Positions 1 through 8,470 of a stretch of DNA of 64,000 nt are shown here, piece after piece. Made by a program: the position numbers and the translations under genes. The stretch spans positions 124,001 to 188,000 of the forward strand of contig NZ_JAATEJ010000007.1 in assembly GCF_012034175.1 (NCBI RefSeq), read 5' to 3'. Below the pieces are notes generated by a model, which was given only the letters and a program-made list of their open reading frames with translations, did no database searches and was not told the origin of the DNA. The stretch comes from Actinacidiphila epipremni (GTDB lineage Bacteria; Actinomycetota; Actinomycetes; Streptomycetales; Streptomycetaceae). Each line of letters begins with the position of its first letter. Position 1 is the first letter of the stretch.

Positions 1-47
1 TCGAGGATGTAGCGCGTGAGCTGCTAGCCTTGATGCAGATTGACTGA
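1..47 (+). CDS. gmk: guanylate kinase, C-terminal end only (partial)
   Basis: Only the last 14 codons are inside the window, reading in frame from base 3 to a TGA at 45-47 and ending in ALMQID. The short helical tail itself is not diagnostic. The assignment rests on the conserved actinobacterial order gmk-rpoZ-coaBC-metK, because rpoZ starts 45 bases downstream on the same strand. Guanylate kinase makes GDP from GMP in the cytosol. The 5' end lies outside the window. Confidence 0.6.
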   Translation, partial: EDVARELLALMQID

Positions 48-92
48 CTTCTGCACCATCCACTTGTTTCCGTCAGTAGGGGTAGGTAGAGC

Positions 93-368
93 GTGTCCTC
101 TTCCATTGCCACGCCCGAGGGCATCATCAACCCGCCGATCGACGAACTGCTCGAGGCGACCGACTCCAAGTACAGCCTGGTGATCTACGCGGCCAAGCGG
201 GCGCGCCAGATCAACGCGTACTACTCCCAGCTCGGCGAGGGCCTGCTGGAGTACGTCGGCCCGCTGGTGGACACCCACGTCCACGAGAAGCCGCTCTCGA
301 TCGCGCTGCGCGAGATCAACGCGGGTCTGCTGACCTCCGAGGCCGTGGAGCCCCCGCCCACGCACTGA
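93..368 (+). CDS. rpoZ: DNA-directed RNA polymerase subunit omega
   Basis: This 91-residue protein is the small omega subunit that helps the beta' subunit fold and join core RNA polymerase. The signature is typical of streptomycete omega: [18 protein letters not shown] near the N-terminus, the [15 protein letters not shown] helix, and the [15 protein letters not shown]-terminal helix. Length matches the family. The start is GTG at 93, giving the usual [11 protein letters not shown]-terminus, behind a weak GGTAGG-like Shine-Dalgarno. It follows gmk directly and is separated from coaBC by two strong hairpins. Confidence 0.97.
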   Translation: MSSSIATPEGIINPPIDELLEATDSKYSLVIYAAKRARQINAYYSQLGEGLLEYVGPLVDTHVHEKPLSIALREINAGLLTSEAVEPPPTH

Positions 369-386
369 GCGCGCACGTACGCCGTC

Positions 387-460
387 CCGTGCCGCCGCCC
401 CGCAAGGGGTGGCGGCACGGTCGCGTTCACCGGCCCGGCGGCGCGACCGCCGGGCCGGTG
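387..460 (+). terminator. tandem strong hairpins after rpoZ
   Basis: Two back-to-back inverted repeats fill the rpoZ-coaBC gap. The first pairs 387-401 with 406-420: 15 base pairs with one G-U, closed by a GCAA tetraloop. The second pairs 428-441 with 447-460: 14 perfect pairs with a 5-base loop. Neither has a T-run, as is normal for streptomycete terminators. They probably end or attenuate gmk-rpoZ transcription before coaBC. Confidence 0.75.
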
Positions 461-528
461 GTGTGTCATGGGAGCAGACGGGCCGGGCCGGCCGGCCCGG
501 CGGCGGGGGCGGACGGACGGGAGTGGCG

Positions 529-1797
529 ATGGCGCGGCAGGCCGACGGCGGCACGGACGGTACGGCGGCGGAGCGGCGGGGGCCCCGGGTGGTGCTCGGG
601 GTCAGCGGCGGCATCGCCGCGTACAAGTCCTGCGAGCTGCTGCGGCGGCTCACCGAGTCCGGCCACGACGTCACCGTGGTGCCGACCGAGGCGGCGCTGC
701 ACTTCGTCGGCGAGGCCACCTGGGCGGCGCTGTCCGGCCGGCCGGTGGCCACGAGGGTGTGGGACGGGGTGCACGAGGTGCCGCACGTCAGGATCGGGCA
801 GCACGCCGACCTGGTGGTCGTCGCCCCGGCCACCGCCGACCTGCTCGCCCGGGCCGCCCACGGCCTGGCCGACGACCTGCTCACCAACACCCTGCTCACC
901 GCCCGCTGCCCGGTCGTCTTCGCACCGGCCATGCACACCGAGATGTGGGAGCACCCCGCCACCCGGGAGAACGTGGCGACGCTGCGCCGCCGCGGCAGCG
1001 TGGTGATCGAGCCCGCGGTCGGCCGGCTCACCGGCGTGGACACCGGCAAGGGGCGGCTGCCCGACCCCGCGGAGATCTTCGAGGTCTGCCGGCGGGTGCT
1101 GGACCGCGGCGGCGACCTGCCGCGCGACCTGGCCGGCCGGCATGTCGTGGTGAGCGCCGGCGGCACCCGCGAGCCGCTGGACCCGGTGCGCTACCTCGGC
1201 AACCGCTCGTCCGGCAAGCAGGGCTACGCGCTGGCCCGTACCGCGGTCGCCCGCGGCGCCCGGGTGACGCTGGTCGCCGCCAACACCGCGCTGCCCGATC
1301 CGGCAGGGGCCGACGTCGTGGCCGTGGGCAGCGCCGAGCAGCTGCGCCGGGCGGTGCTCGCGGCGGCGGCGGACGCCGACGCGGTGGTGATGGCGGCGGC
1401 CGTCGCCGACTTCCGGCCCGCCCGCTATGTGGACAGCAAGATCAAGAAGCGAGACGGCGAGGGGCCCGCGCCGCTCGTCCTGGAGCAGAACCCGGATGTC
1501 CTCGCGGGGCTCTCCGCGGCGCGCCCGCACCCGGGCCTGGTCGTGGTGGGCTTCGCCGCCGAGACCGACGACGTGCTCGCCAACGGCCGCGCGAAACTCG
1601 CCCGCAAGGGCTGTGACCTGCTGGTCGTCAACGAGGTGGGGGAGCACACCGCCTTCGGCACCGACGACAACCAGGCCGTCGTTCTCGGTGCCGACGGCAC
1701 CGAGACCCCGGTACCGCTCGGGCCGAAGGAAGCGCTTGCCGACCGGGTGTGGGACCTCGTGGCGGCCCGGCTGGGCGGCGAGCTGCGGGGCCGCTGA
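529..1797 (+). CDS. coaBC: bifunctional phosphopantothenoylcysteine decarboxylase / phosphopantothenate-cysteine ligase
   Basis: This 422-residue protein carries out two coenzyme A steps: ligation of cysteine to 4'-phosphopantothenate (CoaB) and FMN-dependent decarboxylation to 4'-phosphopantetheine (CoaC). The N-terminal CoaC half shows VLGVSGGIAAYKSCELLRRL and the FAPAMHTEMWEHPAT stretch of the flavin/active-site region. The CoaB half begins at VVVSAGGTREPLDPVRYLGN with NRSSGKQGYALA, and AVADFRP and KIKK follow. ATG at 529 is chosen; an in-frame GTG at 523 is equally possible, and upstream in-frame sequence is hairpin DNA. It precedes metK on the same strand. Confidence 0.97.
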   Translation: MARQADGGTDGTAAERRGPRVVLGVSGGIAAYKSCELLRRLTESGHDVTVVPTEAALHFVGEATWAALSGRPVATRVWDGVHEVPHVRIGQHADLVVVAPATADLLARAAHGLADDLLTNTLLTARCPVVFAPAMHTEMWEHPATRENVATLRRRGSVVIEPAVGRLTGVDTGKGRLPDPAEIFEVCRRVLDRGGDLPRDLAGRHVVVSAGGTREPLDPVRYLGNRSSGKQGYALARTAVARGARVTLVAANTALPDPAGADVVAVGSAEQLRRAVLAAAADADAVVMAAAVADFRPARYVDSKIKKRDGEGPAPLVLEQNPDVLAGLSAARPHPGLVVVGFAAETDDVLANGRAKLARKGCDLLVVNEVGEHTAFGTDDNQAVVLGADGTETPVPLGPKEALADRVWDLVAARLGGELRGR

Positions 1798-2065
1798 GCG
1801 GCGGAGCGCCGACCTGGGCGGGACGGGGAAACGTAAATCCCCCGGACGGGTGGAATAAAACGGACCTATCAGCCGGAAAGCGTCTCCCGCCGGGCCGATG
1901 GTCCTACCGGCCGGTGAGGTGACGCAGGTCATGGCATATCCAAGGTGCGAGATGTCGTGTCCGTCCGGGCGGTGCGAACGATAAACTGGCGCCGGAGTGC
2001 CAGGCGCAGCCCTGCGCGCTCCGCCGAAATGTCAGCCAGCAGCCGCTGCAACCCCAGGGAGCGAT
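1798..2065 (+). promoter_or_regulatory. metK leader region
   Basis: This is 268 bases between coaBC and metK. It has unusually AT-rich patches for this genome (AATAAAACGG near 1853, and CGATAAACTGG near 1979, which could be a -10) and short hairpins such as CTGGC/GCCAG around 1985-2003. The length suggests a real 5' leader. I looked for a SAM riboswitch core and did not recognise one. The AGGGAG at 2056-2061 serves the metK GTG start. Confidence 0.35.
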
Positions 2066-3295
2066 GTGTCCCGCCGCCTGTTCACCTCAGAGTCCGTGAC
2101 CGAGGGCCACCCGGACAAGATCGCTGACCAGATCAGCGACACCATTCTCGACGCCCTGCTGACCGCCGACCCCGCGTCGCGCGTCGCCGTCGAGACGCTG
2201 ATCACCACCGGTCAGGTGCATATCGCGGGCGAGGTGACGACGACGGCCTACGCCGACATCGCCACCCTGGTGCGCAACAAGATCCTCGACATCGGCTACG
2301 ACTCGTCCAAGAAGGGCTTCGACGGCGCCTCCTGCGGCGTGTCGGTGTCCATCGGCGCGCAGTCCCCGGACATCGCGCAGGGCGTCGACACCGCGTACGA
2401 GAAGCGCGTCGAGGCCGCCGCCGGGCGGGTCGAGGCCGAGCTCGACGACCTGGACAAGCAGGGCGCCGGCGACCAGGGCCTGATGTTCGGCTACGCCTCC
2501 GACGAGACGCCCGAGCTGATGCCGCTGCCGATCACGCTGGCCCACCGGCTCTCCCGCCGGCTCACCGAGGTCCGCAAGAACGGCACGATCCCCTACCTGC
2601 GGCCCGACGGCAAGACGCAGGTCACCATCGAGTACGACGGCGACAAGGCGGTCCGGCTCGACACCGTCGTGGTGTCCTCGCAGCACGCCTCCGACATCGA
2701 CCTGGAGTCGCTGCTCGCGCCCGACATCCGCGAGTTCGTCGTCGAGGTCGAGCTGAAGGCGCTCATCGAGGACGGGATCAAGCTCGACACCGAGGGCTAC
2801 AAGCTGCTCGTCAACCCGACCGGGCGGTTCGAGATCGGCGGGCCCATGGGGGACGCCGGGCTCACCGGCCGCAAGATCATCATCGACACGTACGGGGGTA
2901 TGGCGCGGCACGGCGGCGGCGCGTTCTCCGGCAAGGACCCGTCCAAGGTCGACCGCTCGGCGGCGTACGCAATGCGGTGGGTCGCCAAGAACGTGGTGGC
3001 CGCGGGGCTGGCGGCGCGGTGCGAGGTGCAGGTCGCTTACGCGATCGGCAAGGCGGAGCCCGTGGGGCTCTTCGTCGAGACGTTCGGTACGGAGAATGTC
3101 GACGTCGAGAAGATCGAGCAGGCCATTACGCAGGTCTTCGACCTGCGGCCGGCCGCGATCATCCGCGACCTCGACCTGCTGCGGCCCATTTACGCCGCGA
3201 CGGCGGCGTACGGTCACTTCGGTCGTGAGCTGCCCGAATTCACCTGGGAGCGCACGGACCGCGTCGACGCGCTCCGCTCCGCGGCGGGTATCTGA
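2066..3295 (+). CDS. metK: S-adenosylmethionine synthetase
   Basis: This 409-residue enzyme makes S-adenosylmethionine from methionine and ATP in the cytosol, the methyl donor for the whole cell. Family motifs run in order: [20 protein letters not shown] at the N-terminus, [16 protein letters not shown] (the conserved GDQG/GYA block), the glycine-rich [19 protein letters not shown] phosphate-binding loop, and the [19 protein letters not shown]-terminal region. The start is GTG at 2066, behind AGGGAG with a 4-base spacer. A longer in-frame opening from 1997 lacks the family N-terminus. It follows coaBC at 268 bases. Confidence 0.98.
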   Translation: MSRRLFTSESVTEGHPDKIADQISDTILDALLTADPASRVAVETLITTGQVHIAGEVTTTAYADIATLVRNKILDIGYDSSKKGFDGASCGVSVSIGAQSPDIAQGVDTAYEKRVEAAAGRVEAELDDLDKQGAGDQGLMFGYASDETPELMPLPITLAHRLSRRLTEVRKNGTIPYLRPDGKTQVTIEYDGDKAVRLDTVVVSSQHASDIDLESLLAPDIREFVVEVELKALIEDGIKLDTEGYKLLVNPTGRFEIGGPMGDAGLTGRKIIIDTYGGMARHGGGAFSGKDPSKVDRSAAYAMRWVAKNVVAAGLAARCEVQVAYAIGKAEPVGLFVETFGTENVDVEKIEQAITQVFDLRPAAIIRDLDLLRPIYAATAAYGHFGRELPEFTWERTDRVDALRSAAGI

Positions 3296-4056
3296 GCCAC
3301 CCCCTGCGGCGGGCGGCCCCCGCCCCCGCCGCGGGGGTTCCCCCGCGCCCCTGCCCTCGGGGCTGGCCCCGCACCCGTCCGCCGGCGGTGGGTTCCCCGC
3401 GCCCCTGCCCTCCGGGCTGCCCCGTTCTGCCGTCGCGGGATCTTCCCGCCGCTGTGGCTTGGCGCGCAGTTCCCCGCGCCCCTTCCCCTGGGGGTGCCCC
3501 CACCTGTCGTTGCGGGATCTTCCCGCCATCTCGGCTGGTCGCGCAGTTCCCCGCGCCCCTGTTGGCTCGGGTCGTCCGCGTCGGCGTTCGCTCGGGTCCT
3601 CCGCGAGGGTGTTGCTCGGGGTGTCCGCATCGGGGTTGGCTCGGGTCGTCCGCAGCGGTGTTTGTTCGGGTCCTTCCGCATGGGCCCTGTTTCTGCGGCG
3701 CGGGGCAACAAACCAGGGGCGCGGGGAACTGCGCGACCAGCGACAGCGGTGGGGAGGCCCCGCGACGGCAGAGCGGGGCAGCCCGGAGGGCACAGGGGCG
3801 CGGGGAACTGCGCGGCAAGCCACGGCGGCGGGAAGGCCCCGCAACGACAGAACGGGGCACCCCCAGGGGAAGGGGCGCGGGGAACTGCGCGACCAGCGAC
3901 AGCGGTGGGGAGGTCCCGCGAGGGCAGAGTGGGGCAGCCCCGGGGGGCATAGGGGCGCGGGGAACTGCGCGACCAGCCGGGATGGCGGGAAGATCCCGCG
4001 GCGGCAGGGTGGGGCAGGACGGGGGGACTGTCCGAAGCGGGTGGCAGGATTGGCGG
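3296..4056. repeat. metK-priA intergenic array of inverted GC-rich repeats
   Basis: No gene is supported here; long open frames on both strands are low-complexity shadows. The left half (about 3330-3560) repeats GCAGTTCCCCGCGCCCCT and TCGCGGGATCTTCCCGCC on the plus strand. The right half (about 3710-4010) repeats the reverse complements, AGGGGCGCGGGGAACTGC four times, each followed by a GACCAGCGACAGCGG-like block and a (G)GGGCAGCCC-like block. The whole tract is therefore a large imperfect palindrome with periodic units of about 80 bases. Similar units recur near 32.4-32.8 kb. Such elements are familiar in streptomycete intergenic DNA but have no known function that I can state. Confidence 0.8.
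3562..3685. repeat. five 25-bp tandem repeats at the centre of the palindrome
   Basis: Five consecutive units begin at 3562, 3587, 3612, 3636 and 3661. Each is 25 bases (one is 24) with the pattern TTgGCTCGGGTCgTCCGC followed by a variable seven-base tail. The array sits in the spacer between the two oppositely oriented arms of the surrounding inverted-repeat tract. There is no coding signal and no promoter-like sequence that I can see. Confidence 0.8.
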
Positions 4057-6105
4057 GTGAGTGAGCACAGCGGTGAGCAGCTGAGCCTCGTGCGGGAGGC
4101 CGCCCGCAGGGCGAAGCCGCGGACGTGGCGCGGTGCCCCCCTGGCCGAGGGGACGCCCGTCGCGCGCGTGCTGGTCGACAAAGGGCTTCTGCACCTGGAC
4201 CAGTTCTTCGACTACGCCGTGCCCGCCGCCATGGACGCCGACGCCCAACCGGGCGTCAGGGTACGCGTGCGGTTCGGCGCCCGCGTCGTCAAGGGACGGC
4301 GCGAGGGCGGCACCCTCCACGACGGCTTCATCGTCGAGCGGCTCGCCGAGAGCGACTTCGCCGGCCCCCTCGCGCCGCTGGCCCAGGTGCTGTCCACCGA
4401 GCGGGTCCTCACCCCGCGGCTGCTGGCCCTGTGCCGGCTCGTCGCCGACCGGTACGCCGGCGCCCTCGCCGACGTCGTCTCGCTCGCCGTGCCGCCCCGG
4501 ATGGCCCGCGCCGAGCGTGAGCCGTCGCCCGAGCCGGCGCCCCCCCCGCCGGCGCCCGCGCCGGGCACCTGGGCGCGGTACGGCACGGGCCCCGGCTATC
4601 TCCAGGCCCTGGCCCGCGGCGACACCCCGCGGGCGGTCTGGCTCGCGCTGCCCGGACCGCACTGGCCCGCCGAGCTGGCCCGCGCGATCGCCGCGACGCT
4701 CGCCTCCGGGCGCGGCGCCCTCGCCGTGCTGCCCGACGGCCGGGCCGTCGCCCGCGCGGACGCCGCCCTCACCGAGCTGCTGGGGGAGGGCCGGCACGTC
4801 ATGCTCACCGCCGACGCGGGGCCCGAGGAGCGCTACCGCCGCTGGCTCGCGGTCAGCCGCGGCGCGGTCCGCGCCGTCGTCGGGACCCGCGCCGCGATGT
4901 TCGCCCCCGTCGCCGACCTCGGCCTGGTCGCGCTGTGGGACGACGGCGACTCCAGCCACGCCGAGCCGCACGCCCCCTATCCGCACGCCCGCGACGTGCT
5001 GATGCTGCGCGCCGCCGAGGAGCGCACCGGCTTCCTGCTCGGCGGCCTGACCAGCACCGTGGAGGGCGCGCAGCTCGTCGACAGCGGCTGGGCGCTGCCG
5101 CTGGCCGCGGCCCGCGAGCAGGTACGGGCCGCCGCGCCGCTGATCCGTACCGTCGGCGACGCCGACCAGGCCCGGGACGCCGCCGCCCGCGCGGCCCGGC
5201 TGCCGTCGCTGGCCTGGCAGGTCACCCGGGACGCGCTGGCCCGCGGGCCGGTGCTGGTGCAGGTGCCGCGGCGCGGATACGTCCCCCGGCTGGCCTGCGG
5301 CAACTGCCGGGCCGCCGCCCGCTGCGCGGCCTGCTCGGGACCGCTGGAGCTGCGCGAGCAGGGCGGCCTGCCGCACTGCGGCTGGTGCGGGCGGCCCGCG
5401 GCCGACTGGCACTGCCCCGAATGCGGCGGCTTCAAGCTGCGCGCCCAGGTGGTGGGCGCCCGGCGCACCGCCGAGGAGCTGGGCCGGGCCTTCCCGAAGG
5501 TGCCGGTGCGCACCTCCGGCCGCGACACCGTCCTGGCCTCGGTCGGCGCGGCCCCCGCGCTGGTCATCGCCACACCGGGCGCGGAGCCCGTCGCGGACGG
5601 GCCCGGTTACGCCGCCGCGCTGCTGCTGGACGGCTGGGCGCTGCTGAACCGGCCGGACCTGCGGGCGGCCGAGGAGGCGCTGCGCCGCTGGGCCGCCGCG
5701 GCGGCGCTGGTGCGGCCGGCCCAGGAGGGCGGCAGCGTGCTGGTGCTGGCCGAGCCGACGCTGCGGCCGGTCCAGGCCCTGGTCCGCTGGGACCCGGCCG
5801 GGCACGCGGTGCGGGAGCTGGCCGAGCGGGCGGAGCTGCGCTTCCCGCCGGTGTCGCGGATGGCCTCGGTCACCGGCCCGGCCGCGGCGGTCGCCGAACT
5901 GCTGGCCCTGCTGCGGCTGCCGCCGGGCACCGACCAGCTGGGCCCCGTCCCGGCGCCGAACGGCGCCGAGCGGCTGCTGCTGCGCGTGCCGCCGGGCAGC
6001 GGGGCCGCGCTCGCCGCGGCCCTGAAGTCCGCGCAGATCGCCCGCGCCACCCGCGGCGGCGGCGACCCGGTCGCCGTCCGCCTCGACCCGACGGACATCG
6101 GCTGA
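4057..6105 (+). CDS. priA: PriA-like primosomal protein N' (probable helicase-inactive form)
   Basis: This 682-residue protein belongs to the PriA replication-restart family. The N-terminal DNA-binding domain shows VARVLVDKGLLHLDQFFDYA and the V(R)VRVRFGARVVKGRREG block. The zinc-binding region (about residues 415-456) has CGNC, CAAC, CGWC and CPEC. The helicase core is degenerate: there is no Walker A GxTGSGKT between the two regions, and the DEAH box position reads ALWDDGD. Actinobacterial PriA proteins are known to lack ATPase residues. GTG at 4057 (VSEHSGEQLSL) is the first plausible start after the repeat tract. Confidence 0.9.
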   Translation: MSEHSGEQLSLVREAARRAKPRTWRGAPLAEGTPVARVLVDKGLLHLDQFFDYAVPAAMDADAQPGVRVRVRFGARVVKGRREGGTLHDGFIVERLAESDFAGPLAPLAQVLSTERVLTPRLLALCRLVADRYAGALADVVSLAVPPRMARAEREPSPEPAPPPPAPAPGTWARYGTGPGYLQALARGDTPRAVWLALPGPHWPAELARAIAATLASGRGALAVLPDGRAVARADAALTELLGEGRHVMLTADAGPEERYRRWLAVSRGAVRAVVGTRAAMFAPVADLGLVALWDDGDSSHAEPHAPYPHARDVLMLRAAEERTGFLLGGLTSTVEGAQLVDSGWALPLAAAREQVRAAAPLIRTVGDADQARDAAARAARLPSLAWQVTRDALARGPVLVQVPRRGYVPRLACGNCRAAARCAACSGPLELREQGGLPHCGWCGRPAADWHCPECGGFKLRAQVVGARRTAEELGRAFPKVPVRTSGRDTVLASVGAAPALVIATPGAEPVADGPGYAAALLLDGWALLNRPDLRAAEEALRRWAAAAALVRPAQEGGSVLVLAEPTLRPVQALVRWDPAGHAVRELAERAELRFPPVSRMASVTGPAAAVAELLALLRLPPGTDQLGPVPAPNGAERLLLRVPPGSGAALAAALKSAQIARATRGGGDPVAVRLDPTDIG

Positions 6106-6164
6106 GCCGACATGGCCGGCCCGGGCGACATGGCCGACCCGGTAGAGCCCGGCCCGCGTCCGGA

Positions 6165-6617
6165 TCAGCCGCCGCGCGGGCTCGGCAGCACCGCGTCGGC
6201 CGGGCCCTGCCGGGCGGCCGGCACCGCCGGCACCGCGGTGTCGGGCGCCGGGGACTGCGGGGGCACGGCCGGCCGGCGCCCCCCGTAACGGCGGTGCACG
6301 GCCTGCTTGGTGACGCCGAGGGCCGAGCCCACCGCGTCCCAGGAGAAGCCGAGCGAGCGGTCGAACTCCACCGCGGCGGTGACCAGCGTCTCGACGCTGT
6401 CCCGCAGTTCCTGCGCGAGCCGCACGGTGGGGGCCGGCGCGCGGCCGTAGACGACGAAGCCCGCGGTGGGGCCGCCGCGCCGCGGACGGTACACATTGCC
6501 GAGTTGCGCCGTGAGGGTCCGCAGCGCGTCCGCCTGCCGGCGGACCCTTTCGATGTCCCGCACCAGCAGGTGCAGGCTGGCCCGCGCCTGGGCGTCAGGG
6601 GTTGCGTGGTCGGGCAT
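6165..6617 (-). CDS. small helix-turn-helix domain protein of unknown role
   Basis: This is a 150-residue protein. The first half looks helical ([20 protein letters not shown]), and the second half holds a helix-turn-helix, [20 protein letters not shown], followed by a Pro/Ala-rich tail. It resembles the small streptomycete HTH proteins that lie between priA and def. ATG at 6617 is preferred because GGAGAGG lies 7 bases upstream; the frame is open to 6653. It runs opposite to its neighbours, so it has its own promoter. The DNA target is unknown. Confidence 0.75.
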   Translation of the reverse strand: MPDHATPDAQARASLHLLVRDIERVRRQADALRTLTAQLGNVYRPRRGGPTAGFVVYGRAPAPTVRLAQELRDSVETLVTAAVEFDRSLGFSWDAVGSALGVTKQAVHRRYGGRRPAVPPQSPAPDTAVPAVPAARQGPADAVLPSPRGG

Positions 6618-6826
6618 CAGCAGGCCTCTCCAACCGACGGTGACTTGGGTCAAACTGCCTTGACCAACGCGGCACCGCCCCTCGGAGTCACGCCCCGGGG
6701 GCGTACGGCCTGGTCCGCACCCCCGCCATGCGCTGCGGACGACCGCCCAGGACCCCCTAGAATTGGCAGCCGCATCCGAGCCGCCGCCCCCCGGCAGCCG
6801 CCGCCCTACGGTCAGGAGAGACCCGC

Positions 6827-7372
6827 GTGGCCGTGAGACCCATCCGCCTGTTCGGCGACCCGGTGCTGCGCAGGGTGGCGCAGCCGGTGACCGACTTCGA
6901 CGCGGAACTGCGCACCCTGGTCAAGGACTTGACCGAGACCATGCAGGCCGCGCCCGGCGCGGGCCTGGCCGCGCCGCAACTGGGCGTGCCGCTGCGGGTG
7001 TTCACCTACTTCGTCGAGGGCGAGCTGGGCCACCTGGTCAACCCCGAGCTGACGCTGGGCGAGGAGCAGCAGGACGGCCCCGAGGGCTGCCTGTCGATCC
7101 CGGGCCTGACGTACGACTGCCGGCGGGCGTACGAGGTGGTGGCGCGCGGCTGGAACATGTACGGCGAGCCCGTGGTGGTCAACGGCACGCAGCGGCTGGC
7201 CCGCTGCATCCAGCACGAGACCGACCACCTCGACGGCATCCTGTTCGTCGACCGGCTCGACGCCGAGCAGCAGGCGGCGGCGATGCAGGCGATCCGCGAG
7301 GCCGAATGGGCGGGCCAGGCCCCGCCGGACATCCGGATCTCCCCGCACGGCACCCTCGGCCGCGCCCTGTGA
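6827..7372 (+). CDS. def: peptide deformylase
   Basis: This 181-residue metallohydrolase removes the N-formyl group from nascent proteins. All three family motifs are present: [18 protein letters not shown] with the metal-binding Cys near residue 88, and QHETDHLDG with the HExxH metal ligands and catalytic Glu near residues 130-134. The start is GTG at 6827 behind AGGAGAG. fmt begins 28 bases downstream, so the pair that adds and later removes formyl groups is probably co-transcribed. Confidence 0.97.
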   Translation: MAVRPIRLFGDPVLRRVAQPVTDFDAELRTLVKDLTETMQAAPGAGLAAPQLGVPLRVFTYFVEGELGHLVNPELTLGEEQQDGPEGCLSIPGLTYDCRRAYEVVARGWNMYGEPVVVNGTQRLARCIQHETDHLDGILFVDRLDAEQQAAAMQAIREAEWAGQAPPDIRISPHGTLGRAL

Positions 7373-7400
7373 CCCCGTCGAGAAAGGCATCCCCCGCACG

Positions 7401-8333
7401 ATGAAGCTCGTCTTCGCCGGTACCCCCGAGGCCGCCGTCCCCGCGCTCGACGCGCTGATCGCCGCCGGGCGGCATGAGGTCGCCGCCGTCGTGACCCGGC
7501 CCGACGCGGTCGCCGGGCGGGGCCGCAGGCTGGCGGCCAGCCCCGTCGCGCAGCGCGCCGAAGCGGCCGGGATCGAGGTGCTCAAGCCGGCGAAGCCCCG
7601 CGACGAGGACTTCCTGGCGCGGCTGCGGGAGATCGCGCCGGACTGCTGCCCCGTCGTCGCCTACGGCGCCCTGCTGCCCAAGGCCGCCCTCGACGTGCCC
7701 GCCCGCGGGTGGGTCAACCTGCACTTCTCGCTGCTGCCCGCCTGGCGCGGCGCCGCCCCCGTGCAGCACGCGGTGATGGCCGGCGACGAGGTCACCGGCG
7801 CGTCCACCTTCCTGATCGAGCAGGGCCTGGACTCCGGGCCCGTCTACGGCGTCGTCACCGAGGAGATCCGCCCCACCGACACCAGCGGCGACCTGCTCGG
7901 CCGGCTCGCGGTCAGCGGCGCCGGGCTGCTGGTCGCCACGATGGACGGCATCGAGGACGGCCGGCTCAGCGCCCGCCCGCAGCCCGACGACGGGGTCACG
8001 CTCGCGCCGAAGATCACCGTCGAGGACGCCGCCGTCGACTGGACCGCCCCCGCGCTGCGGGTCGACCGGCTGGTCCGCGGTTGCACCCCGGCCCCCGGCG
8101 CGTGGACGCTGATCGGCGGGGAGCGCCTCAAGCTCGGCCCGGTCGTCCTCGCGCCCGAGCGCACCGACCTCGCGCCCGGCGAGCTCGCGGTCGCCAAGAA
8201 CGCCGTGCACGTCGGCACCGGCAGCCACGCGGTGCGGCTCGGCGACGTCCAGCCGCAGGGCAAGAAGCGCATGCCGGCCGCCGACTGGTCCCGCGGCGTC
8301 CAGCTGCCCGCCGGCACGGTGCTCGGCCGCTGA
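7401..8333 (+). CDS. fmt: methionyl-tRNA formyltransferase
   Basis: This 310-residue enzyme transfers a formyl group from 10-formyltetrahydrofolate to initiator Met-tRNA. The N-terminus [19 protein letters not shown] is diagnostic. The catalytic-core stretch [20 protein letters not shown] (about residues 104-123) carries the conserved LLP-RGAAP signature, and [15 protein letters not shown]-like sequence follows. The C-terminal OB-fold domain is present and the length is normal. It sits between def and rsmB in a conserved translation cluster. Confidence 0.97.
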   Translation: MKLVFAGTPEAAVPALDALIAAGRHEVAAVVTRPDAVAGRGRRLAASPVAQRAEAAGIEVLKPAKPRDEDFLARLREIAPDCCPVVAYGALLPKAALDVPARGWVNLHFSLLPAWRGAAPVQHAVMAGDEVTGASTFLIEQGLDSGPVYGVVTEEIRPTDTSGDLLGRLAVSGAGLLVATMDGIEDGRLSARPQPDDGVTLAPKITVEDAAVDWTAPALRVDRLVRGCTPAPGAWTLIGGERLKLGPVVLAPERTDLAPGELAVAKNAVHVGTGSHAVRLGDVQPQGKKRMPAADWSRGVQLPAGTVLGR

Positions 8334-8470
8334 GCGCACGACGTAGGCTGATCGGGCCAGCAGCCCGCAGGTCCGGCGACCCGCAGGGCCGACGCCCGCG
8401 ACGAGACGACGCGTCCGTGACGCAGCCACCCGGCAAGCAGACCCAGCAGCAGACCACGAAGCAGAGCGAA

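Noticed and set aside
1798-2065. SAM riboswitch in the metK leader
   Set aside because: The leader length invites it, but I could not find the conserved core bases of the SAM-I, SAM-II or SAM-IV classes. A covariance-model search with a significant hit would reverse this.
3388-4056. In-frame extension of priA through the repeat tract
   Set aside because: The extra 223 residues are translated inverted repeats; the conserved PriA sequence begins after the GTG at 4057.
3214-5805. 863-codon reverse frame spanning the metK-priA repeats and priA
   Set aside because: It consists of repeat-encoded Pro/Arg/Ala runs followed by an antisense copy of priA; no domain and no start signal.
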